From Puniceicoccaceae bacterium 5H (GTDB lineage Bacteria; Verrucomicrobiota; Verrucomicrobiia; Opitutales; Oceanipulchritudinaceae): a stretch of DNA of 64,000 nt. Positions 31,265 to 39,967 of the stretch are shown here, piece after piece. The notes beneath the pieces were generated by a model. The model did no database searches, was not told where the DNA came from, and saw only the letters and a list, made by a program, of their open reading frames with translations. The stretch spans positions 248,001-312,000 of the forward strand of contig WOUP01000002.1 of the NCBI GenBank assembly GCA_009772895.1, written 5' to 3'. The position numbers were made by a program, and so were the translations under genes. Position 1 is the first letter of the stretch. The number at the start of each line of letters is the position of its first letter.

Positions 31265-34200
31265 TTAGAATCTGAGGGTCGTGGAGAGCGCCCAGGTGGT
31301 TTCGCCCGGGATTCTTACCTGCGCGAGTGTGCCGTCCGGATTGGCCTGAACGGGAATCATGGCATCGTCCGGGAACAGGTTGTAGGCGTTCAGCTGGATG
31401 GACCAGGTAACGCCGCGCTCAAACTCCCGTTCGTAGGAAATCCAGGCATCGTAGTGTTGCTGGCGCGGGCCTTTGATCGGCTTGTCCAGATCATAGACCC
31501 AGGCGTTGGCTTCTTCGTTGAAAGCCGGGTAGTAGCCGAGGTTCGGTCGGTCTTCCCAGCGCATGGCGCCGCCGATGCCGATTCCCTTCAGCGGCCCCTC
31601 GCTGAAGGAGTAGTTCGTCACCACATTGAAGTGCCACTTCTTCAGTTCGTTGACCAGTTGGTCTTCGGTGGCCTTGGCCTGGTAGTAGCGGCTATACACG
31701 GTGTTGATGTAGTCCGTGCCGAAGCGACCGCCAGTGCCGAGCGTTTGGCTGGGCTGCTGCGGGATGTCGTAGTAGCCCTGGAAGGTCCAGTAGTTCGACG
31801 CCGGGGTATCGTTGGGCTCATAGCCGCCGTCGAGCCAGAAGTCGGCGTTTTCCTCGATATACGCGTCCCAGGAGTCCAACACGTTGGAGCGCACGGCTTC
31901 CGCTTTGGAAGCATTGATGGTGATGCGCCAGTTTTTCGTGGGATTGGCGGTCAGTTCGTATTCGATGCCCGTAGACTTCAGATCGTTGAGGCTGCGCAGG
32001 TTTTGCGGGCGCGTCCAGGCGTCCGGCTCCCAATAGCCACCCCAGGTCGCGCTGTAATCGCGGGTGAAGCCCATGGCATCCCAGAATTCGTCATCCACGG
32101 GGCGCGACCACTCGGCGTCGCTGCGGGCCTTGAACCATTCTTCGCGATAGGCCACCTCTTCGGCGGTGAGCGGCGGCGCGACATAGGGCAGATCGGTCTC
32201 CGGATTGATGTCGCCCTGGGCCACGTAGTTGGACGAACCGGGGAGAGCGGCCTGGCGGATGCGCAACGGTTGATCCATCAGCTCCGGGTGGTCGCGCCAG
32301 TCAGCCGGCAGCGGTTGTTGCTCGATCGACTTGTCGTAGTTGTCGCCAAACATCCATTTGTTCACCAGCCACTCCGGCGTCGGCTGCACGCGCTCGGTCG
32401 GGTCCGCTCCGGCCCAGTCGCCGATCTCCCACATCATGCCGTCCATGGTGCGGGCGAGCGTCGCCTTGTTGGAGCCAAAGTCGGGCTGCGAACCGAAGTA
32501 GGGCGTGTTGTGCTGGACCGTTTCATACTTGGTCACGCGCAGTGATACGCGGTTGTGGAAGGCCGAGAGCAGCACGCTGAAGTCCTTGGTCTCGCCCGAG
32601 GGAGTCGGCTCCTGCTCATTGTAGACGCTGACGGCGGTATCGGAGGGGCGGAAGCTGCTGGAATCGTTGTAGAGCAGGGTGATGTCCATGCCATACGGCA
32701 GCGGGCGCCCCAGCATTTCCATCAGTTCGCGCCCGTGCAGGGCCAGGCTCCAGCTGGTGCGCTGCTGCTTCACGTAGATGGGCGTCACATCGTCGTAGTT
32801 CCAGGAGCTGCTGTAGGGCAGGACAAAACCGTAATCTTCATCCCGGGCCAGCGATGAAGGCTTGTTCCACCGTGTGTATTCGTCTTCGCGCCAGCCAAAG
32901 ATTGGAACGAGCACGCCATCCAGCATATTGCCCTGCCAGACGAATACCTTGGACTTGGTGGTGTCCTCGCCCTGCGAGGCACCGTCATACAAGCGGTCCT
33001 TGCTGCCCTCCGAGCTCAGGAGGGAGAACTCCTCCTGCACCCACTCGCCCTGCCGGTCGTACCAGACCGTCTGGGGAGAAGTGGGATTCTGTCGGGTGTG
33101 GACGCCGGTGACATCGTTCATGTCGTAATACGACTGCGTGTTCAGCAGGCTGCCGCCCAGGTAATGGATGCCTCGCCAGGTGGCGTAGCCGGTCGGGTTG
33201 TTGCCGTCGGTCAACGCATTGATGTAGGCATCGTCCCAGCGGTAGAGGGCATAGTAGCGATCGAAATTCTCGTAGTGCTGTGAAGCGAGCACGCCGGTGA
33301 AGGTGTGCTCGCCGATGATGCGCGAGGCCCAGCTGTCGCCGTCGATGAACTCTGCCGAGTCGAGCTTTACCACGCCGGTGAGGCGCCAGTTTTCGCGCGT
33401 CTTTTCAAATTCACCGCCGCGGCCTTCGCCGATGGTGTAGGGGCGCCCGTAGTTGGGGTTGGGGATGTTGCTGCCGCGCAGGGTTTCGTTTACATCGACC
33501 GACAGGATGTTCATGCCCCAGAGGCCTTCCATCAGGTTCGTGTAGCCCGAGCGGTAGTTTTGCTGGTGGTAGGCGTAGTTGAGGCTGATGCGCTGCTTCC
33601 AGTAAGACTGGGTCACTTCAAAACTGTAGTCCTCGAAGTTGTTCCATTCGCTTTTGTTCGGGCCGATCAGGTTTTGCGTCTTCAGCATGTCGACCACGGG
33701 GCCGTCCACCAGCATCTGCACCGGCCATAGCCCTTCGCCGAAGCCGCTGAAGGTGCGGCCGGTCTGGGCTTCGTAATCGTTGATGATCGCCGTCACCGTG
33801 GGGTTGTCGGCGTAGTAGGCCTTGTCGTTTTTCGGGTGCTGCGGCAGGCGGATCCAGTTGGGATTGATCAGGCCCACCCAGCTGCCCCAGCCGCCTCCGT
33901 TTACGTTGGTGCCGCCCCGCAGCATGGAGGCCTGAGGGTCGCCCGGCAGGCCGACGACGGCACTGTTCGGGTCGCTGTAGAATGACACCGGGTGGTCGTC
34001 CCAGAGCTGGCCCCCGATCGTCTGGGAAGCGTAGAGGTCTTCCACAAAGCCCGGTGCGGTCCAGTACTCGTCGTTCGGGATCGTCATGCGATCAGCCGGG
34101 CCGAACCAGGGCGTGATAAAGTCTGCGGCGGTGCCGGCGACCGGGCGGTTGCCCTCGATCTTGCCCCACTCGCCTTTGACGTCGATCTGGGTAAAGACCC

Positions 34201-35008
34201 CGCGGATGATTTCGGGCTGCCAACGGGCCGTGGCATACACGCGCTGGTCCCGGTTGAAGGTATCGTCCTGACGGAAGCGCGCATCATCGTTCAGCGCGAC
34301 GACCCGCACGGCCAGTTCCTTGGAAATCACGGGCTGGTTGACATCGAGGACTTCGCGCGTCGAACCGTACTTGTCGACGCGGAACTCGACCACCTGAAAG
34401 TCGTCGCCTACATGCGCCGTCTTCAGGGTATTGTTGATCAGGCCGGCCGGGCTGCCCAGGCCGAAGAGAATCGAGTTGGGGCCGCGGCTGATGTCGACGC
34501 GGGAGAGGCTGTACCAGTCGATGGGGATGTCCGAAGGAAAGTAGTCACGCGTTACGTCGGCGTCGTTCAAACCTCGGATGCGGGCCGTGTTCTGGGGCTC
34601 GACAAGCATCTCGCGGGCGTAGCCCTTATCCCAGGTGTCGCCGCCGTAGTAATTGCCGTCGATCCCGCCAATTTCCGTATTGGTGGTGTAGAGCAGCATT
34701 TTCTCGAGGTCGGTGGCTCCGAGGTCTTGCACGAACTCCGGCGTGATGGCCTGCACCGCCGCGGCGATGTCGCGCAGGTCCGTCTTCAGGCGAGATCCGG
34801 CGAGGGAGGTCGTGGCCATGTAGCCGGAATCTTCTGCCGTGGAGATTTCAAAGGGAGAAAGCTCGAAAACCTGTTCTTCGTCCGGTTCTTCCGGCGCCGT
34901 TTCCTGGCCGAGTGAACTGGTGCAGACGAGGGCGAGCGAGGATGCCAGGGCCAGCAACCGTCGAGACATTTGGCTCCGAGACAGGGAGCGGGGGCAGAGT
35001 GTAGTCAT
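31265..35008 (-). CDS. TonB-dependent receptor (large, Opitutae type)
   Basis: Plug 'SLAGSRLKTDLRDIAAAVQAITPEFVQDLGATDLEKML', 'SRVDISRGPNSILFGLGSPAGLIN', C-terminal 'NAYNLFPDDAMIPVQ...WALSTTLRF'. Confidence 0.93.
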   Translation of the reverse strand: MTTLCPRSLSRSQMSRRLLALASSLALVCTSSLGQETAPEEPDEEQVFELSPFEISTAEDSGYMATTSLAGSRLKTDLRDIAAAVQAITPEFVQDLGATDLEKMLLYTTNTEIGGIDGNYYGGDTWDKGYAREMLVEPQNTARIRGLNDADVTRDYFPSDIPIDWYSLSRVDISRGPNSILFGLGSPAGLINNTLKTAHVGDDFQVVEFRVDKYGSTREVLDVNQPVISKELAVRVVALNDDARFRQDDTFNRDQRVYATARWQPEIIRGVFTQIDVKGEWGKIEGNRPVAGTAADFITPWFGPADRMTIPNDEYWTAPGFVEDLYASQTIGGQLWDDHPVSFYSDPNSAVVGLPGDPQASMLRGGTNVNGGGWGSWVGLINPNWIRLPQHPKNDKAYYADNPTVTAIINDYEAQTGRTFSGFGEGLWPVQMLVDGPVVDMLKTQNLIGPNKSEWNNFEDYSFEVTQSYWKQRISLNYAYHQQNYRSGYTNLMEGLWGMNILSVDVNETLRGSNIPNPNYGRPYTIGEGRGGEFEKTRENWRLTGVVKLDSAEFIDGDSWASRIIGEHTFTGVLASQHYENFDRYYALYRWDDAYINALTDGNNPTGYATWRGIHYLGGSLLNTQSYYDMNDVTGVHTRQNPTSPQTVWYDRQGEWVQEEFSLLSSEGSKDRLYDGASQGEDTTKSKVFVWQGNMLDGVLVPIFGWREDEYTRWNKPSSLARDEDYGFVLPYSSSWNYDDVTPIYVKQQRTSWSLALHGRELMEMLGRPLPYGMDITLLYNDSSSFRPSDTAVSVYNEQEPTPSGETKDFSVLLSAFHNRVSLRVTKYETVQHNTPYFGSQPDFGSNKATLARTMDGMMWEIGDWAGADPTERVQPTPEWLVNKWMFGDNYDKSIEQQPLPADWRDHPELMDQPLRIRQAALPGSSNYVAQGDINPETDLPYVAPPLTAEEVAYREEWFKARSDAEWSRPVDDEFWDAMGFTRDYSATWGGYWEPDAWTRPQNLRSLNDLKSTGIEYELTANPTKNWRITINASKAEAVRSNVLDSWDAYIEENADFWLDGGYEPNDTPASNYWTFQGYYDIPQQPSQTLGTGGRFGTDYINTVYSRYYQAKATEDQLVNELKKWHFNVVTNYSFSEGPLKGIGIGGAMRWEDRPNLGYYPAFNEEANAWVYDLDKPIKGPRQQHYDAWISYEREFERGVTWSIQLNAYNLFPDDAMIPVQANPDGTLAQVRIPGETTWALSTTLRF

Positions 35009-35399
35009 GGGGTGGAGTTGAGTATGGGGAACGTAGTGGAGAGGTCGCTTGAGGGGCGACCGGCAGGGAAAACTGGATCGAGGGCGGCTGTTGCTATGCT
35101 CGAGCGTGGGGTCTACGCCGATAAATAGTTGTTTGAAAAAGTCGCCTCGGGCCTTTTGGCAGCTATGAGCCCGATTCTATCAGAGTGCAGGAGGTGACTC
35201 TATCCCTTGAAAGGGTGAAAGAAGGTGCGGAACGTCGCTTTGCGAGGCTTGAATCTGGTAGGTTTACCCTTGGCAACCATGATCAGGTAAGCACTTCCGA
35301 TCGAGAACGCTTGGTTGGCATACGGGCGGAGTGGGCTTTGTGTTTAAGCAAAAAGCCCTAGTGATTCGCGGCATACATAATGCGGGAGATGCCGGGCAT

Positions 35400-36395
35400 T
35401 CAGGGGGCCAGGCGGTCCAGCTCCTCTTCGGTAATCGGGATCACGGTGCCGTGGCGCACCGGGTGGAAGGGGAAGTCCATGGAGGCTGCCGGCTCAAAAT
35501 CACCTTTGCTCAGATCATCGGTTATGTAAGATTGGTAACTGCGGCCCTGGCTGTACCAGTCGAGCAACAAACACCAGCGAGGGGAATCGTTCGAGGCATC
35601 CGGCTTCAGCATAAAGCAGGTCGGCCCCTCATAGCCTTCCAATTTGCCCAGGTTGAAGCCTTCGATATCTGCCCACCCGTGCATCAAGTGATCACTCACT
35701 TCCATCGTGATCGCCTTGTATTTTTCATCCTTGGTAAAGCGGTAGTACTTGCCGTTTTGCCGGAGGATGGTCGTGTCGATAACGGTGGTCGGTTTTTCGA
35801 TATAGACGAACGGCTCGCTGAACTCACGGAAGTCCTGCGTATGGGCCGCCCAGATGCGGTGTTTGGTAAAATGGTCGTCCGCGGTCTTCGAGGCCCAGAA
35901 CACCATGTAATCGCCGCGTTCCTCATCGTAGACGGCTTCGGGCGCCTAGGCGCAGCCGGCATCGTCGGGCGCGACCTTCATGAGTCGAGGCTCCGACCAA
36001 TGCACGAGATCCTCCGATTCCCAGACGACGATGGATTGGCTCGCGTCGGTCTGGGCGCGTCCCCAGTCGGGATGGCGGTTGATCGACAAATCGGTGGCGA
36101 TCAGGTAGAAACCGTCGCCGCTGGGAGCGCGGATGATGTAGGGATCGCGCACGCCCTGCTCACCTACATCGCTCACCAGCACCGGTGCCCCCTGGTGGAG
36201 CGCCTCCCACTTCTGGCCATCTTCACTGACCATGAAGTAGATCTGCTCGGACATGGGGGTCGCCTCTCCGCGGAATGTGACGAAGAGATAGCCGCCAGAG
36301 CCGTCGGCCATGCTCGGATGAGCGAAGAGGGAGAGCGCCAGACAAGGGAGCGTTTTCTGCAGGCGCGTGACAGCGGAAGCAAAGAGACTGCGCAT
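35400..36395 (-). pseudogene. Secreted GH43-like glycosidase interrupted by one in-frame amber codon
   Basis: Two same-frame ORFs (35946..36395 and 35400..35906) join across a TAG at 35946-35948: ...DDAGCA*APEAVYDEERGDYMVFWAS..., where WAPE is expected. Confidence 0.85.
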
Positions 36396-36660
36396 GATGG
36401 GGTAGAGTGGGGTGAGCGGAGACGCGAACGTCGTCGAAGTTTAAGCGGGTAAGTGGATTTTGTCTCTCCCCCGATCAGGGGGATTTGGGCGAGCGCACCT
36501 TGAACCTATTCACTCGACTGGGGGGTAGAAGCAAATTTCCCATCCTGCTACAATTTGCCCGCCTTTCCGGTCGTTCTGCGAGGGGATACTGTCAGAATAC
36601 GCCCCCATTGTCCCTGCACGCAGGCCGGGCTTACCCTTTCACGCTCCAAACCCCGATTAC

Positions 36661-39138
36661 ATGCCTTTACCCCGTCCTGTATTTGCCGGCTCCGCAAAGC
36701 CACTCGCCCTGGCCGCCAGTTTCTTCGGCTCCGTCCTGTCGCTGCAGGCCGCCGTCGCCTCCTTCGGCCAACCCCGGCTGTTGGTGGAAGACTGGAAGTT
36801 CCAACTCGGCGACGTGCCGTCCGCTCAGGCCACGGACTTCGACGATGCCGCCTGGCGCGTGCTGGATGTGCCGCACGACTGGAGCGTCGAGGGCGTGGCC
36901 GATCCTGAGCTGGCGAGCTGCACCGGTTACCTGCCGGGCGGAATCGGCTGGTATCGCAAGACCCTCGAGATCCCCTCCGATGCCGTCGCCGGCAACAAGG
37001 TCTACCTCTACTTCGAGGGCGTCTACAATCGTAGCAGCGTCTACCTGAACGGCCATCTTTTGGGCAAGCGGCCCAATGGCTACGTGTCCTTCATCTACGA
37101 CGCTACGCCCTATGTGAACTTCGACGGGCCCAATACTCTGGCCGTGCGCGTCGACCACAGCCAGAGCGCAGACTCCCGCTGGTATACGGGCTCCGGCATC
37201 TACCGCGATGTGTGGCTGGTCCGGGCGCACGACGTGCATATCCGGCCTTGGGGCGTCTTTGCCTATCCGGCGGAAGTCGGTGAGGATGCCGCCGTCGTGC
37301 GCGTGCAGACCGAACTGGTCAACGAGTCCGATCAGGCCGCCGAGCTGACGGTGCGTCAGGAGCTCTATAACGCCGATGGCCGTCTGGTCAGCCAGGCTTC
37401 GACGCAACAGCGCCTGGCGGCGGGCAGCCAAGGGCAGGGGGAGCTCGAGTTGCCGGTTGAACACCCGCAACTCTGGAGCCTCGAGGCCCCCAACCTCTAC
37501 ACCCTCAAGACGGTCGTGGAGCGAGACGGGGAAGTGGTGGACCGCACGGAGACGCGCACGGGCATTCGTGAGTTCAGCTTCGATCCCGACACGGGCTTTG
37601 CCCTGAACGGCGAGCGCATGAAGATGAAGGGCGTATGCCTGCACCATGATGCGGGCGTGCTGGGTGCGGCCGTGCCCAGCGAAGTCTGGCGCAAGCGACT
37701 GGAGACGCTCAAGAGCATCGGGGTCAACGCCATCCGCACCAGCCACAATCCGCAGGCGACCGACCTGTATGAGCTGTGCGACGAAATGGGCCTGCTCGTG
37801 CTCAACGAGGCCTTTGACGAGTGGGAATTCCCCAAGCGCAAGTGGCTCGACGGTTGGAATGTGGGTGAGCCGGGCTTTCAGGGCTCCTACGATTTCTTCG
37901 ACGAGTGGAGCAGTCGCGATCTGGCCGATATGGTGCGCCGCGACCGCAACCACCCGAGCGTCTTTACCTGGAGTATCGGCAACGAAGTCGATTATCCCAA
38001 CGACCCCTATTCGCACCCCGTGCTCGATGGCACGGCGATCACGCAGCCGATGTTTGGCGGCTACGATCCAGATCGTCCGGATGCCAATCGTCTGGGCGAC
38101 ATCGCGCAGCGCCTGGCCGGGGTGGTGCGCGGTCTCGATCCCTCGCGCCCGGTGACGGCCGCGCTCGCCGGCGTCGTCATGTCCAACGAGACGGCCTACC
38201 CCGGGGCGGTCGACATTACCGGCTACAATTACACCGAAAGCCGCTATCAGACGGACCACGAACTATTCCCGGAGCGCGTCATCTACGGCAGCGAAACGCG
38301 CCACGACTACCAGGCCTGGCTGGCTGTAAGGGACAACGCACACATCTTCGGCCAGTTTATCTGGACAGGCATCGACTACCTCGGCGAAGCGGGCGCCTGG
38401 CCCTCGCGCGGCCTCTATACCGGCATGCTCGACTTTGGGGGATTCGTGAAGCCGCGCGGCCGCTTTCGTGAGGCCCTGTGGGCAGAGCATCCGGCCATCT
38501 ACCTCGGCACAACTGCCCGTCCCCAAGGCGAGCGGCAGTCGATCGACGCCTGGCCCATCTGGGATTATGCCGACGGCAAGCAGGTGCGCGTGCACTGCTA
38601 CACCAATGCGGCGGAGGCCGAGCTGTTCCTGAATGGCAAGCGGGTGGGGCGCAAGCTGGCTCCGAATCCGCAAAGCGGCATCCTCACCTGGGACATTCCG
38701 TACCAGGACGGCCGGCTGGAAGTGGTCGGCTACGATGCGAGCGGCAAGGAGCATGCGCGCACCGTTTTGCAAACCCCTGGCGAGCCTGAGCGCATGGAAG
38801 TGACGTGTGACACGCCCCTCATTTCGAGCGAGCGTGGCGTGGCCATGATTACGGTGCAGATCGTAGACGCCGAAGGCACGCGCGTGATGGACGCCGAACC
38901 CGCCATTACCTGCACGGTCGAGGGGCCGGGACGTCTGCTGGGCCTGGAAGCCAGCAACAATACCGACATGAGCGACTACAACGACAACGTGCACCGGGCT
39001 TATCACGGGCGCATTCTGGCCTATGTGCAGGCCAAGGGGCAGCCCGGCGAGGTTACCGTGCGCTTTGAAGCCAAGGGGCTGCCCAGCCAGGAGATTCGCC
39101 TCGAATCGCGCCCCACAGAGGTGGCCCGCAACCCGTAA
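36661..39138 (+). CDS. Beta-galactosidase/glycoside hydrolase family 2
   Basis: 'DVPHDWSVEG', 'GVCLHHDAGVLGAAVPSEVWRKRLETLKSIGVNAIRTSHNP', 'SIGNEVDYP', 'GQFIWTGIDYLGEAGAWPSRG'; signal peptide. Confidence 0.94.
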   Translation: MPLPRPVFAGSAKPLALAASFFGSVLSLQAAVASFGQPRLLVEDWKFQLGDVPSAQATDFDDAAWRVLDVPHDWSVEGVADPELASCTGYLPGGIGWYRKTLEIPSDAVAGNKVYLYFEGVYNRSSVYLNGHLLGKRPNGYVSFIYDATPYVNFDGPNTLAVRVDHSQSADSRWYTGSGIYRDVWLVRAHDVHIRPWGVFAYPAEVGEDAAVVRVQTELVNESDQAAELTVRQELYNADGRLVSQASTQQRLAAGSQGQGELELPVEHPQLWSLEAPNLYTLKTVVERDGEVVDRTETRTGIREFSFDPDTGFALNGERMKMKGVCLHHDAGVLGAAVPSEVWRKRLETLKSIGVNAIRTSHNPQATDLYELCDEMGLLVLNEAFDEWEFPKRKWLDGWNVGEPGFQGSYDFFDEWSSRDLADMVRRDRNHPSVFTWSIGNEVDYPNDPYSHPVLDGTAITQPMFGGYDPDRPDANRLGDIAQRLAGVVRGLDPSRPVTAALAGVVMSNETAYPGAVDITGYNYTESRYQTDHELFPERVIYGSETRHDYQAWLAVRDNAHIFGQFIWTGIDYLGEAGAWPSRGLYTGMLDFGGFVKPRGRFREALWAEHPAIYLGTTARPQGERQSIDAWPIWDYADGKQVRVHCYTNAAEAELFLNGKRVGRKLAPNPQSGILTWDIPYQDGRLEVVGYDASGKEHARTVLQTPGEPERMEVTCDTPLISSERGVAMITVQIVDAEGTRVMDAEPAITCTVEGPGRLLGLEASNNTDMSDYNDNVHRAYHGRILAYVQAKGQPGEVTVRFEAKGLPSQEIRLESRPTEVARNP

Positions 39139-39184
39139 GCGAGCAGGCGGTGAGGGCCACTGCGGGTGGCCCCGCCGTCGGTGG

Positions 39185-39868
39185 TCAATCCAGATGCACG
39201 ATGCCGTGCCGGATGGCTGCAATTGCGGCCTCCGTGCGGTCTCGGACCCCCAGCTTGGCAAACAGCGTCTTGAGGTGAGACTTCACAGTCTCTTCGGAGA
39301 TGAAGAGGCTGCAGGCGATCTCCTTGTTGCTGCGGCCTTTGATCAGCAGCTCGACCACATCGCGCTCGCGCTCCGTCAATTGCTGGCGCTGTGAGCGCTC
39401 GGCCAGGCGCTGCGAGACCTGGCCGGGGATGGCGGCATCGCCCCCATGGACGCGGCGTACGGTATCGGCGATCTCCTCGACGGAGGTATCCTTGAGCAGA
39501 TACGATTTGGCGCCCGACTGGATGGCGAGGTGGATGTCCTCGTCCCAATCGTAGGTCGAGAGGATGATGACGTTCACCGCAGGGTCGATCTTGCGCAGGG
39601 CGAGAATGGCCTCGACGCCGCCCATGCCGGGCATACGCAGATCCATCAGGACGATGTCGGGGCGGGTGTCTTCGTAGACTTCAATAGCTTCTTCGCCATC
39701 GCACGCTTCGGCAACCACCGTCATTCCGCGCTGACCATTGATCAAGGCGACCAGGCCCATCCGCATGGAGGGGTGGTCGTCGACAACCAGAACGCGGATC
39801 TCCGTCGCAGGCTCCGAATCATCCATATTTGGCGCATTGAATTCCAGCTCCCAGGTCATGGCGATCAT
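39185..39868 (-). CDS. NarL/FixJ-type response regulator
   Basis: REC 'VLVVDDHPSMRMGLVALINGQ...PDIVLMDLRMPGMGGVEA', LuxR HTH 'LTERERDVVELLIKGRSNKEIACSLFISEETVKSHLKTLFAKLGVRDRTEA'. Confidence 0.96.
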   Translation of the reverse strand: MIAMTWELEFNAPNMDDSEPATEIRVLVVDDHPSMRMGLVALINGQRGMTVVAEACDGEEAIEVYEDTRPDIVLMDLRMPGMGGVEAILALRKIDPAVNVIILSTYDWDEDIHLAIQSGAKSYLLKDTSVEEIADTVRRVHGGDAAIPGQVSQRLAERSQRQQLTERERDVVELLIKGRSNKEIACSLFISEETVKSHLKTLFAKLGVRDRTEAAIAAIRHGIVHLD

Positions 39869-39967
39869 ATATTCCGGCAGCCGGTTTGGAGGTGCTGCAC
39901 CGCCTCGACTTTACCCTCGGGCAACGTCCACAGCCATCACCCATCCGGGGGATTTGGCGTGATCGGT

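Noticed and set aside
35400-36395. Amber recoding (pyrrolysine or suppressor) as explanation for the GH43-like TAG
   Set aside because: purL and other genes end with normal TAG stops, and the position is a conserved Trp; a simple nonsense change is far more economical.
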